From Nonomuraea sp. MG754425 (GTDB lineage: Bacteria > Actinomycetota > Actinomycetes > Streptosporangiales > Streptosporangiaceae), in NCBI RefSeq assembly GCF_021699195.1, contig NZ_SSXE01000027.1, positions 1 through 62,781 of the forward strand: DNA of 62,781 nucleotides. Direction: 5' to 3'. Every line of letters starts with the position of its first letter. The stretch's first letter is position 1. The notes under the pieces were generated by a model. That model saw only the letters and a program-made list of their open reading frames with translations, was not told where the DNA came from and searched no databases. The position numbers and the translations under genes were made by a program. This document shows, in pieces, positions 31,462-40,544 of the stretch.

Positions 31462-33891
31462 ATGACCGTGCAAGTCCCGCACAATCTGCCCGTAGAGCCC
31501 AACCGCTTCATCGGCCGCGCGCGCGACGTGTCGGAGCTGAGCGCGCTGGTCCGCGACGAACGCGTGATCACGCTGAGCGGCGTGGGCGGCATCGGCAAGA
31601 CCCGGCTGTCGCTGCGGGTCGCGGCGCGGGCGTTGTCCTCGTTCGCCGACGGCGTGTGGCTGGTGGAGCTGGCCCGCATCGCCGATCCCGCGCTGGTGGT
31701 CAGCGAGCTGGCGGAGGTGCTCGGCGTCCGCGACGAGATCCCGGGAGGGCTGCTCGACGGCCTGCGGGTGCGTCTGCGCGACACGCGCACGCTGATCGTG
31801 CTGGACAACTGCGAGCACCTGATCGAGCGCTGCGCCGCGCTGGTCGCCGAGCTCAGCGCCACCTGCCCGCACGTGTGTTTCCTGCTCACCAGCCGGGAGC
31901 CGCTGCACATCCAGGGCGAGCTGATCTGGCGGGTGCCGCCGCTGGAGCTGCCCGACGACCACCACCCCGACGCCGACTCCGTGCTGCTGTTCGTGGAGCG
32001 GGCGCTCGCGGCCGGGGCGCGCGGGGTGACCGAGAGCATGGACGACGTCGTACGCCTGTGCCGGGAGCTCGACGGGCTGCCGCTGGCGCTGGAGCTGGCG
32101 GCGGCGCGTACCGGCCTGCTGAGTCCCGGCCGCATCGCCGACCGCATCGGCGACCGGTTCAACCTGCTCACCGTCGGCGACCGGACGGCGCCCGCGCGCC
32201 AGCGCACGCTGCTGGCCACGGTGGAGTGGAGCCACGACCTGCTCACGTCCAAGGAGCGGGTGCTGCTGCGGCGGCTGTCGGTGTTCGCCGGGCTGTTCGA
32301 TCTGGGGCTGGCCGAGCGGGTGTGCGCCGACGACGGCCTGTTGCGCGCGGCCGAGTTGCTCGACCTGCTCGGCGGCCTGGTCGACAAGTCGCTGGTGCTG
32401 CACCAGGGCGCTTCGGGCCGCTACCGCCTGCTCGACACCATCCGCCGCTACGCCGCCGACCGCCTGGAGGAGGCGGGGGAGCTGGCGCGGCTGCGCGGCA
32501 GGCATCTGCGGGTGATCTGCGAGGAGATGGAACGCTGCTACGAAGGGGGCTCGCTCGACCGGCGGATGCCGTGGCCGGAGCGGTTCGCGTACTTCGTCAG
32601 GGGGCGCACGCTGCTCGGCGACTGCCGGATCGCGATCGACTGGGCGGTGCGTTCGCGCGTCCCGGGCCTCGGGCTGCGGCTGGCCCGCGCGGCGCTGGCC
32701 GTCCTGGCCGTGCGCGGCGACCTGGGGGAGAGCGTCGGCTGGCACGAGCGGCTGCTGGCGCTCGACCTGGACGGGGTGCCGGACGACGTCGTCGCGGTGG
32801 CGGCGGGCGCGCTGGCGTACGGGCTGGAGCTGGGTGACGAGCTGGAGCGCGCCGAGGAGCTCATCGTGCGCAGCGTGGAGGGGCAGCGGCGGCATCCGTA
32901 CACGCACTGGCTGGGGATCACCTACGGTGTGGCGCTGACCGTGTTCTTCCGTACGGGGCAGAGCAAGCGGGCGCTGGGTTACCTGGAGGAGCTGGAGGCG
33001 GCGGCGAGCGCCCACGACGACCCGTTCAACCTGGCCACGGCCCGTATCGCCCAGCTCAACCTGGCGCTCTTCCAGGGGCGGCTGCGGCGGGCGCAGCGGT
33101 TCGGCGAGGAGGCGCTCGCGCTGGCCAGGCAGGCCGGCCACCCCTGGACCCAGGCCAGGGCGCTGACCCATCTGGGCACGGTGGCCGAGGCGGCGGGCGA
33201 CATGGAGGCCGCCCTGTCGCACCACGCCTCGGCGCTGCCGCTGCTGGAGGGCATGGACAACCGGGTCGAGCTGGCCCGCTGCCACGCCCAGCTCGGCCGG
33301 GTGGCCGCGGGCCTGGGCGACCACGCCGCCGCCAGGGGGCACGTGGCCACCGGCCTGGAGCTGAGCAGGAATGCGGGGCAGCGCAGGGGGATCGTGCGGG
33401 CGCTCATGGCGCTGTCGGCGCTGGCCGGCACGCAGGACGACCTGGAGGGCGCGGTGCTGGCCGGGGCGGCGGCCACCGCGTTGCGGGAGTCGATCGGGCA
33501 GTTCGGCACGCCGGGGCGGGTGCAGGACATGCTGGGGCTGGCCCGCGAGCGGCTCGGCGAGGGCCGGGTGGCGCTGCTGTGGGCCAGGGGCATGGAGTGG
33601 CCGCCCGAGGAGGTGGCCAGGCGGGTGCTGGGCAGCGAGGCCGGGCAGGGGCCGCTGCCCGCGGCCGTGGGGCCCGCGCCGCCCTACGGCGGCCTGACGC
33701 CGCGGGAGCGCGAGATCGCCGCGATGCTGACGCGGGGCATGAGCAACCGGGCGATCGCCCTGGAGCTGGTGATCAGCTCGGCGACCGTGGCCCGGCACAT
33801 CGCCAACATCATGGAAAAACTGGGCTTCGAGGCCCGCTCGCAGATCGCCGTGTGGGCGGCCGAGCACGGGATCGACACGCAGCGCACATAA
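31462..33891 (+). CDS. STAND/NB-ARC-TPR-LuxR transcriptional regulator 2
   Basis: 809 residues with the same layout as regulator 1: NLPVEPNRFIGRARDV, P-loop GVGGIGKT (40-47), LIVLDNCEHL, LTSREPL, GLPLALELAAARTGLL, a TPR-like middle, and a C-terminal LuxR HTH (LTPREREIAAMLTRGMSNRAI, then ISSATVARHIANIMEKLGF). The recognition helix is almost identical to regulator 1. The gene probably shares a transcript with ANL-like gene 2. A hydrolase gene begins 10 nt after the stop. Confidence 0.88.
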   Translation: MTVQVPHNLPVEPNRFIGRARDVSELSALVRDERVITLSGVGGIGKTRLSLRVAARALSSFADGVWLVELARIADPALVVSELAEVLGVRDEIPGGLLDGLRVRLRDTRTLIVLDNCEHLIERCAALVAELSATCPHVCFLLTSREPLHIQGELIWRVPPLELPDDHHPDADSVLLFVERALAAGARGVTESMDDVVRLCRELDGLPLALELAAARTGLLSPGRIADRIGDRFNLLTVGDRTAPARQRTLLATVEWSHDLLTSKERVLLRRLSVFAGLFDLGLAERVCADDGLLRAAELLDLLGGLVDKSLVLHQGASGRYRLLDTIRRYAADRLEEAGELARLRGRHLRVICEEMERCYEGGSLDRRMPWPERFAYFVRGRTLLGDCRIAIDWAVRSRVPGLGLRLARAALAVLAVRGDLGESVGWHERLLALDLDGVPDDVVAVAAGALAYGLELGDELERAEELIVRSVEGQRRHPYTHWLGITYGVALTVFFRTGQSKRALGYLEELEAAASAHDDPFNLATARIAQLNLALFQGRLRRAQRFGEEALALARQAGHPWTQARALTHLGTVAEAAGDMEAALSHHASALPLLEGMDNRVELARCHAQLGRVAAGLGDHAAARGHVATGLELSRNAGQRRGIVRALMALSALAGTQDDLEGAVLAGAAATALRESIGQFGTPGRVQDMLGLARERLGEGRVALLWARGMEWPPEEVARRVLGSEAGQGPLPAAVGPAPPYGGLTPREREIAAMLTRGMSNRAIALELVISSATVARHIANIMEKLGFEARSQIAVWAAEHGIDTQRT

Positions 33892-33901
33892 CCTCGTGTC
33901 C

Positions 33902-34654
33902 ATGCCTTTCGCGCCCCATTTCCCCGTCATGCTCAGAACCGAGGACGGCGTCCGCATCGACGCCGCGCACACCCCGTCCACCCGTGCCGACCTGGGCATC
34001 GTCGTGGCGCACGGGTTCACGGGCTCCTGGCGGGAACGCGCCGCGCGGCGCATCGTGCACGTGCTGAGCGGGTTCGGCGGGGTGCTCGCGTTCGACTTCC
34101 GCGGGCACGGCCGCTCGGGCGGCGTGACCACGGTGGGCGACCTGGAGATCCTCGACCTGGCGGCCGCGGTCGGGCACGCCCGCGTGATCGGCTACTCCAG
34201 GGTCGCGGTCGTGGGCTTCTCCATGGGGGCGGCGGTGGCCGTCAGGCACGCGGCGCTGCGCGGCGGGGTGGACGCGGTGGTGTCGGTGAGCGGTCCGGCG
34301 CGCTGGTACTACCGGGGGACCAAGCCGATGCGGCAGGTGCACTGGGCGATCGAGCAGCCGGTCGGCCGGTGGGCGGCGCGGGTGGCGAAGCGGACCCGGA
34401 TCGCGCGGGGCCGGTGGGACCCGATCCCCATGCCGCCGTACGAGGCCGCGGGGCTCGTCTCGCCCACGCCGCTGCTGATCGTGCACGGGGACGCGGACGC
34501 GTTCTTCCCGCTGGATCACGCGCGGCAGCTCTACGCCGGGGCCAGGGAGCCGAAGGAGCTCTGGGTGGAGCCCGGTTACGGGCACGCGGAGGCGGCGGCG
34601 CGGCCCGAACTGGTCCGCCGGATCGGTAAATGGATCTCTTCGAACTTTTCCTGA
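33902..34654 (+). CDS. Alpha/beta hydrolase
   Basis: About 250 residues of the alpha/beta hydrolase fold. The oxyanion region is VVAHGFTGSW, the nucleophile elbow GFSMG, the acid probably Asp in VHGDADAFFP, and the catalytic His in GYGHAEA. Cytosolic; substrate unknown (esterase or thioesterase possible). I prefer ATG 33902, which lies 7 nt after TAACCT (33889-33894), a leaderless pattern; GTG 33896 is an alternative. It follows regulator 2 so closely that co-transcription is also likely. Confidence 0.82.
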   Translation: MPFAPHFPVMLRTEDGVRIDAAHTPSTRADLGIVVAHGFTGSWRERAARRIVHVLSGFGGVLAFDFRGHGRSGGVTTVGDLEILDLAAAVGHARVIGYSRVAVVGFSMGAAVAVRHAALRGGVDAVVSVSGPARWYYRGTKPMRQVHWAIEQPVGRWAARVAKRTRIARGRWDPIPMPPYEAAGLVSPTPLLIVHGDADAFFPLDHARQLYAGAREPKELWVEPGYGHAEAAARPELVRRIGKWISSNFS

Positions 34655-34671
34655 GTAAAACACGTCTACCT

Positions 34672-34838
34672 AGGGCGGATGGAAAGAATCCGCCGGGAGA
34701 AAAGTCCCTGGGGAAGGAAACCGTCGATGCGGTGGCCGTGGGACATACTGCTGTAGTCAGGCGGTAGCCCAGCGTCGCGGGGGCGCGCTGGGTGGCCATC
34801 TGTGAGGGCCCCGCCTTCTGGTGGCGGGGCCCTTCCCT
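34672..34838 (+). ncRNA. Possible structured RNA ending in a strong terminator
   Basis: The 209-nt gap after the hydrolase has several consecutive stems: GGCGGAT...ATCCGCC at about 34675-34695, GGGAG...GTCCC just after, CCCAGCG...CGCTGGG around 34768-34790, then the terminator. No good open reading frame is present. This could be a small RNA or only a multi-hairpin 3' UTR. I could not match it to SRP RNA, 6S RNA or a known riboswitch. Confidence 0.25.
34806..34838. terminator. Intrinsic terminator between hydrolase and aldehyde dehydrogenase
   Basis: GGGCCCCGCC, loop TTCTGGT, GGCGGGGCCC, then TTCCCTC: a perfect 10-bp GC stem. The outer GAG...CTC extends it. It stands between convergent genes. 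Confidence 0.85.
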
Positions 34839-34863
34839 CATCCGCCCCGCTCCGGCCCGTACG

Positions 34864-36297
34864 TCAGCCGAGGCGGGCGATCGTCTTGTACTCCAGGTAG
34901 CCGTTCAGGCCCTCGGGGCCCAGTTCGCGGCCGATGCCGCTGGCCTTGTAGCCGCCGAAGGGGGCGTTGGTCTCCAGCATGAAGCAGTTGACGCCGTACG
35001 TGCCCGTGCGGACCTGGCGGGCCACCTCCATGCCGCGGTCGGTGTCGGCCGTCCAGACCGTGCCGGCCAGGCCGTAGTCGCTGTCGTTGGCGATGCGGAC
35101 GGCGTCGGCCTCGTCGTCGTACGGGATCACGGCCAGGACGGGGCCGAAGATCTCCTCGCGGGCGATGCGCATGTCGTTGCTGACGTCGGAGAAGACGGTG
35201 GGCGTGACGTACCAGCCCCTGTCGTGGGGGCGGTTCAGGCCGCCGACCACGATCTTGGCGCCTTCGTCCATGCCGATCTTGATGTAGCCCTCCACGCGGT
35301 CCTGCTGCCGCTTGGCCACCAGCGGGCCGACGCCGGTCGCCGGGTCGGCGGGGTCGCCGACCGGCTGGGACTTGACCATGCCCGCGATCGCGTCCACGAC
35401 CTCGTCGTAGCGGCGGCGGGAGGCCAGGATGCGGGTCTGGGCGACGCACGCCTGACCGTTGTTCATGAGCGTGGCCATGGACAGGAAGCCCATGCCGGCG
35501 GCCAGGTCGGCGTCGTCGAGGATGATCGCGGCCGACTTGCCGCCCAGTTCGAGGCTGACCCGCTTGAGCTGCTCGCCGCAGATGGAGGCGATGCGCCGGC
35601 CGGCCGCCGTGGAGCCGGTGAAGGCCACCTTGTCCACGCCGGGGTGCGAGATGAGGTGCTCGCCCACCTCGCGGCCGGCGACGACGACGTTGAGCACGCC
35701 GGCCGGCAGCCCGGCCTCGGCCGCCCACTCGGCCAGCAGGTACGCGTCGAGCGGCGTCTCCGGCGCGGGCTTGAGCACGATCGTGCAGCCGGTCAGCAGC
35801 GCGGGCGCGACCTTGGTCATGGTCACGAACTGCGGCACGTTCCACGGCACCACGGCCGCCACCACGCCCACCGGCTCCCTGCGCACGGTGATCGGGCCGA
35901 ACAGGCCGGGCCGCTGCTCCTCCTGCTCGAACGTCTTGCCGAGTTCGGCGTAGTACTGGAGCATGCTGAGCGGCTGGGGCGCCTGGGCGAGGTTGGAGAA
36001 GGTGATCGGTGAGCCCATCTCCTCGGTGATGAGCTGGGCCATCTCGCCCTGCCGCTCGTTGTAGATCGCCGCGAGCCGGCCGATCACCTCGGCCCGTTCG
36101 GCGAACGTCATGCGCGTCCAGGGCCCGTGGTCGAACGCCTGCCTGGCGGCGGCGATCGCGCGTTCCATGTCCTCGGCCGTGCCGTCCGGCACGCGGCCGA
36201 CGACCTCCTCGGTGTGGGGCGAGACCACGTCGATGGTCCCGGTGCCTGCGGGGGCCACCCATTCGCCCCCGATGAACAGCGTGTCGTGCCGGCGCAT
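34864..36297 (-). CDS. Aldehyde dehydrogenase (NAD(P)+-dependent)
   Basis: 477 residues oxidising an aldehyde to the acid. The catalytic Cys is in NNGQACVAQTR, the general base Glu in SLELGGKSA, and the cofactor site in VPWNVPQFV...KPAPETPL and FTGSTAAGR. I start at ATG 36297 (MRRHDTLFIGGEW), which has AGGAGG 8 nt upstream, rather than ATG 36336. The upstream DNA carries repeated GACCGAAT and ATGC/GCAT arms (about 36317-36362) that may be a regulator site. Substrate unknown. Confidence 0.9.
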   Translation of the reverse strand: MRRHDTLFIGGEWVAPAGTGTIDVVSPHTEEVVGRVPDGTAEDMERAIAAARQAFDHGPWTRMTFAERAEVIGRLAAIYNERQGEMAQLITEEMGSPITFSNLAQAPQPLSMLQYYAELGKTFEQEEQRPGLFGPITVRREPVGVVAAVVPWNVPQFVTMTKVAPALLTGCTIVLKPAPETPLDAYLLAEWAAEAGLPAGVLNVVVAGREVGEHLISHPGVDKVAFTGSTAAGRRIASICGEQLKRVSLELGGKSAAIILDDADLAAGMGFLSMATLMNNGQACVAQTRILASRRRYDEVVDAIAGMVKSQPVGDPADPATGVGPLVAKRQQDRVEGYIKIGMDEGAKIVVGGLNRPHDRGWYVTPTVFSDVSNDMRIAREEIFGPVLAVIPYDDEADAVRIANDSDYGLAGTVWTADTDRGMEVARQVRTGTYGVNCFMLETNAPFGGYKASGIGRELGPEGLNGYLEYKTIARLG

Positions 36298-36423
36298 GTC
36301 GTGAGCCTCCTGCTTGACCGAATGCTTGCTTGGCATCGAAATGCCTCAAAGCGACCGAATCATGTTCTGTCAGCAGGCGCAAGTGGGGGTGCGGCGCCCG
36401 CGCGCCGCACCCCGTCGGAGACC

Positions 36424-39400
36424 TCAGCGAGAGCCGCTGAGCAGGTGCCGCATGGACCGCTTGAGCAGGTCCGCGCGGGCCCCCGCGTCCGTCACGCTCT
36501 CGACGCCGAAGCCGAGATAGACCGTGTCCTCGGTGACGATGCCGCCGCCCTCTTCGAAGACCTGGTCGGTGCGGAACCAGTTGTTGACCGACTCCGCGCT
36601 GCCCTCGGGAGCCGCCGTGACGGTCCAGCCGCCCTGGTCCGCCTCGAACGAGGTGGACTCGGTGACCGTGCCGTCCAGGGTGACGGCGAAGTCGTCGAGG
36701 AAGACGCCCGCGCCCTGGGTGGCCCAGTCGCTGATGGAGGAGACGGAGATCTCGACCTGCTTGCCCGCGTACGGGGTCAGGTCGATCTTCCACTGCTGCC
36801 AGCCGGCGGAGTTGCCGGAGGCGGCGTGCCACGCGCCGGAGGAGCCGGTCGGCTCGCAGCCGGGGCCCTGGTAGCGCTGCGTGAACGGGTGGATGGTGCG
36901 CCAGCCGCCGCTGTTGCCGGCCTGGCAACTGTCACCGGTGTCCTGCGTGGTGTGCCCGTTGACGTCCGGCAGGGTGGTCCAGTCGTCGCCGCCCGCCGTC
37001 CGCGCCTCGACCGTCAGGAAGTCCCAGGCGGCCTCGGTGTCGTACGACGTCCAGAACGACAGCTCGCCGCCCGTCTTCCCGGTCAGGTCGACGGTCTTGG
37101 TGAGTCGCTTCCACGCCTGGTCGGAGATGCCGCTGTAGACGTCCCAGGAGCCGCTGTGCGGGTCGAACGGGCCGGTCGGGCGTACCCACTTGATCTGGGC
37201 CGAGGCGGCGAACCTCGGGAACCGGTCGGCGGGCAGGATGGCCGAGGTGGCCACGAACGAGTTGGTGTGGCCGGGCTCGATCGTGGCGCCGAAGCCGTCG
37301 AACCTGCCGCCGTTGCCCGCCAGCGCGTACGGCTGCCCGCTGGCCGGGTCGTTGCCCGCGTCGTCGAAGAAGACGTAGGCGCCGAGGTAGTACTGCTGGA
37401 AGTCGTTGAACACCGGGATGCACGGCGGGTCGTCGGGGACCGTGCACTCGGGGCTCTCGGGCTGGTCGGGCTCGTAGTAGTACGAGCCGTTCGCGTTCTG
37501 CGCGTACGACGGGTACTTGCCGGCGTGCAGCAGCTTGCCGCCCTCGTTCAGGTAGTCGCGCACCGCCAGTTCGGTGTCCACGGCGCCCTTGGAGGTGGTG
37601 CCGGCCACCTGGCCGGGCGACCTTGGGATGATGTCGTCGCCGGTCTCCCAGACCACCGCCTTGTAGTGGCTGAGCACGCCGAGCGGGTGCGGGGCCGTGC
37701 GGCCGGCCTTGTCCATGTCGTAGACGTCCGAGGTGTAGCCGGCGGCCTTCAGGGCGTCGGCGTACACGCCGGCGTACTTGGCCTCGGTGCCGCCCTGCGC
37801 CGGGCTGAGGCCGGTGACGTCCTCGGTGGCCAGCACCAGCACCTGGCCGCCGATGTCGGTGGCGACCGTGTAGGTGAAGTCGGCGCTCTTCTTGCCGATC
37901 GAGCTGAACCAGACCTTCACCTTGTCGCCGGGCTTGGTACCGGTGATCTTGCCGCGCAGGCGGTGGTAGTAGCGGTCGTAGCCCTTGCCGTAGCGCTCGC
38001 CGCCCTTCCACTCGCCGGTCGTCGCGATCTTCGTCCGGCCGCCGTTGACCTGGTAGTTCAGGAAGACCGGGCCGAGCTTGCGCTTGGCGTTGACCTGCAC
38101 GACCTGGGTCTTGCCGTGGCTGGTCCCGAAGGGGTCGAGCACGAAGTCGGGCGTGGTGTTGCCCAGGTGGTTGACCGGCTCGACCGGGTTGACCGCGGAC
38201 CTGGCCACGTCCAGCGCGAAGGGCAGGTTCTTGACGAACTCCGCCTGCACGAGCGCCTCGTCGTCGGGGAAGACGAACCCGCATCCGTCACAGCCCTCGT
38301 TCAGCTCCGGGGTCCACGACAACGTCCCGTAGCGGGAGTGGGCGTGGTCGTTGGTGTCGCCGTTCGTGGTGTACAGCTCGGCGCCGAGGTCGGGGTCGAA
38401 GCCCGGGACCGCCGGGTCGGCGTCGTCGCCGGTGAGCGCCTCGTAGATCGGGTTGTCGGCGGTCGTCGTGGCGATCTGCCAGCCGACGGGGTAGAGCAGC
38501 AGCGGGCCGTAGGAGTGGTAGTTGAGCTGCATCTCGAAGCCGACGCGGCGCAGCAGGCCGTCCATGGCCCTGGTCTCGGGCTCGCTGGCCGGACCGGTGC
38601 CGCGGTAGGTCTCGGAGCTGGGGATGCTCGACGAGCCTTCCTCGTCGTAGTGGAAGTTCGTGGGGAAGTTCCGGTTGGTGTCCACGCCGTCGCCGCGGGT
38701 GATTTGGCCGTCGCCGTCCACGTCGCGCAGGTTCTTGCGCCACAGGCGGTTGCCCTCGGTGAAGGTGAAGTCGTATCCGTCGGGGTTGGCCACCGGCACG
38801 AACCACAGCTCGGTGCGGTCGAGCACGTCCTTGAGCGTGCTCCGGTTGGCCACGACGTGCTTCAGCAGCCGCATGTCCACCTCGGCGGCGATCCACTCGC
38901 GGGCGTGCTGGGTGGCGGAGTAGAGGGTGGCGGGCTTGAGGCCGTCCGGCAGCAGCCGCGCGCCCGTGCTCACCTTGACGGCCAGGATGTCCTGGCCCTT
39001 GAGGGTCTTGCCGATGGACTGGAGCTTGACGATGTCCTTGTTGGCGTTCGCGACGGCCTTGAGCTGGTCGGCGATGCCGCCGGGCTCGGAGTAGGACTTC
39101 CAGACCGTGTAGCCGGAGGCCGCCTGCGCCTTGGCGGCCTGGAGCTGGGACTGGCCCTGCGGGTTGCGGACGAGCTGGGGCCGGTGGCCGAGCTTGGTCA
39201 GGGCGGCCAGGTCCACCTGGGCGGCGGTCAGCTCAAGGTGTTCCTTGTCCCCCTTGGTCTCCTGCCGGACGACGTCGAAGCCCTTCTCCCTGAGCGCCTG
39301 CGCGGTGCCGGGCGGGCTGTCGAGCTGGTAGAGCTCGATGCGGTCGCCGGCGGGGAGCGGGTCCACCGACGCGGCGGCCGGCAGGGCCACGAGGGAGGTG

Positions 39401-39447
39401 CCTAAACAGAGGAGCACGGCGGAGGCGAGGGTCAGTGATCGAGACAC
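36424..39447 (-). CDS. Secreted M14 zinc carboxypeptidase, multidomain
   Basis: 1007 residues. A Sec signal peptide (MSRSLTLASAVLLCLGTSLVALPAAAS) is followed by a propeptide-like region, then an M14 catalytic domain (about 110-440): zinc motif TQHAREW (HxxE), the substrate Arg/Asn region DTNRNF, zinc His in NYHSYG, and catalytic Glu in TPELNEG. The long C-terminal part resembles the non-catalytic beta-rich domains of immune-inhibitor-A-type extracellular proteins (TKTVDLTGKTGGELSFWTSYDTE; DDFAVTLDG). Exported peptide-degrading enzyme. Divergent from the next gene. Confidence 0.88.
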   Translation of the reverse strand: MSRSLTLASAVLLCLGTSLVALPAAASVDPLPAGDRIELYQLDSPPGTAQALREKGFDVVRQETKGDKEHLELTAAQVDLAALTKLGHRPQLVRNPQGQSQLQAAKAQAASGYTVWKSYSEPGGIADQLKAVANANKDIVKLQSIGKTLKGQDILAVKVSTGARLLPDGLKPATLYSATQHAREWIAAEVDMRLLKHVVANRSTLKDVLDRTELWFVPVANPDGYDFTFTEGNRLWRKNLRDVDGDGQITRGDGVDTNRNFPTNFHYDEEGSSSIPSSETYRGTGPASEPETRAMDGLLRRVGFEMQLNYHSYGPLLLYPVGWQIATTTADNPIYEALTGDDADPAVPGFDPDLGAELYTTNGDTNDHAHSRYGTLSWTPELNEGCDGCGFVFPDDEALVQAEFVKNLPFALDVARSAVNPVEPVNHLGNTTPDFVLDPFGTSHGKTQVVQVNAKRKLGPVFLNYQVNGGRTKIATTGEWKGGERYGKGYDRYYHRLRGKITGTKPGDKVKVWFSSIGKKSADFTYTVATDIGGQVLVLATEDVTGLSPAQGGTEAKYAGVYADALKAAGYTSDVYDMDKAGRTAPHPLGVLSHYKAVVWETGDDIIPRSPGQVAGTTSKGAVDTELAVRDYLNEGGKLLHAGKYPSYAQNANGSYYYEPDQPESPECTVPDDPPCIPVFNDFQQYYLGAYVFFDDAGNDPASGQPYALAGNGGRFDGFGATIEPGHTNSFVATSAILPADRFPRFAASAQIKWVRPTGPFDPHSGSWDVYSGISDQAWKRLTKTVDLTGKTGGELSFWTSYDTEAAWDFLTVEARTAGGDDWTTLPDVNGHTTQDTGDSCQAGNSGGWRTIHPFTQRYQGPGCEPTGSSGAWHAASGNSAGWQQWKIDLTPYAGKQVEISVSSISDWATQGAGVFLDDFAVTLDGTVTESTSFEADQGGWTVTAAPEGSAESVNNWFRTDQVFEEGGGIVTEDTVYLGFGVESVTDAGARADLLKRSMRHLLSGSR

Positions 39448-39647
39448 GGTCTGCCTTTCGCAGAGACGGAATCGATCGCCATCTCAGACCTTTGGAGCGA
39501 TCTAGACAAGACCCAACTTTTGCCGCCCCGCCCGATCGGACAAACCGTACAAGTTTCGCCAAAGGTGCAGCAGTTCGGCCGTTCGGGTGGCACGGATCAA
39601 GATCATCTTCTATAGTTTCGGTCCGACTAGGTGGGGAGGGGACGGGT

Positions 39648-40544
39648 GTGAGAATCTGGCGGCTCGCCGTTCTCGTCGCCGCACTCGCCGGGCTGCTCGG
39701 ACTGCCCGCCCCGTCGCCGGTCCTGGCCGCTCCCACCCCCGCCGAGCTGCGCAAGCTCACCAAGCAGGCGGCCCGGCTGAACGACCTCTACCGCGGCCAG
39801 ATCCAGAGCCTGGAGGACCTGCGCGTCCAGGCCAAGAAGGCCACCGACACCTCGGGCGGGCTGCAGGCCCAGCTCAACGCCGCCCGCGCCGAGGTGAGCC
39901 GGATCGCCCAGACCTCCTACATGGTGGGGCCGCTCGACGGCGTCCGGCTGCTCACGCCCAGCACCGACCCGTACACGTTGCTCGGGCAGGCCGCCAACCT
40001 GACCCACATGGCCCAGGAGCGGGCCCATCGGGTCGAGAGCATCCAGAAGCTGATCGACAAGTCCAACGACGCCAAGATCAACGCCAGCGAGAAGATCGAG
40101 AAGATGCGCAAAGAGATCAAGGCGTTGGAGAGCAAGAAGGGCGAGATCCAGAAACTGCTCCAGAAGTACGGCTTCCAGCAGCCCGGCGGCGCCGAGGGCC
40201 TGACCCCCCGCATGATCTCCGTACGCGCCGAGATCATGGCGAACTTCCCCATGAAGTACGGCGTCGGCTGCCTGCGCCCCGGCGACCCCGGCGAGCACGG
40301 CAAGGGCCGGGCCTGCGACTTCATGATGTCCGGCGGCGGCAGGATGGCCGGCGGCTCCGACGGCGCCAACGGCGACGCGCTGGCCGCCTGGCTGATCAAG
40401 AACGGCGCGCGCATCGGCGTCATGTACATCATCTGGAAGCAGCGCTACTACGACATCAGGTCAGGCGGCGGCTGGGACCCGATGTCCGATCGCGGCGGCG
40501 TGACCGCCAACCACTACGACCACGTTCACGTCTCGGTGTTCTGA
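39648..40544 (+). CDS. Secreted coiled-coil protein with ARB_07466-like C-terminal domain
   Basis: 298 residues. Signal peptide VRIWRLAVLVAALAGLLGL...VLAA, then a helical coiled-coil region (about 30-190) like that of NlpC/P60 and EnvC-type cell-wall factors, and a C-terminal domain with GVGCLRPGDPGEHGKGRACDFMMS and NHYDHVHVSVF. The HGKGRACD plus HVH pattern matches the ARB_07466-type domain and recalls LAS metallopeptidase zinc ligands. A role in peptidoglycan cleavage is likely but not shown. GTG 39648 has GGGGAGGGG upstream. Its 3' end overlaps the beta-glucosidase by 19 bp. Confidence 0.8.
   Translation: MRIWRLAVLVAALAGLLGLPAPSPVLAAPTPAELRKLTKQAARLNDLYRGQIQSLEDLRVQAKKATDTSGGLQAQLNAARAEVSRIAQTSYMVGPLDGVRLLTPSTDPYTLLGQAANLTHMAQERAHRVESIQKLIDKSNDAKINASEKIEKMRKEIKALESKKGEIQKLLQKYGFQQPGGAEGLTPRMISVRAEIMANFPMKYGVGCLRPGDPGEHGKGRACDFMMSGGGRMAGGSDGANGDALAAWLIKNGARIGVMYIIWKQRYYDIRSGGGWDPMSDRGGVTANHYDHVHVSVF

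Noticed and set aside
28313..34131. Long minus-strand frames opposite the STAND-LuxR genes
   Set aside because: They mirror the real genes, show repetitive Arg/Pro/Gln composition and contain no motif.
34672..34838. SRP RNA, 6S RNA or riboswitch in the structured gap
   Set aside because: The conserved SRP tetraloop segment (GGAAGxxAGCA) and known riboswitch cores were not found; only generic stems are visible.
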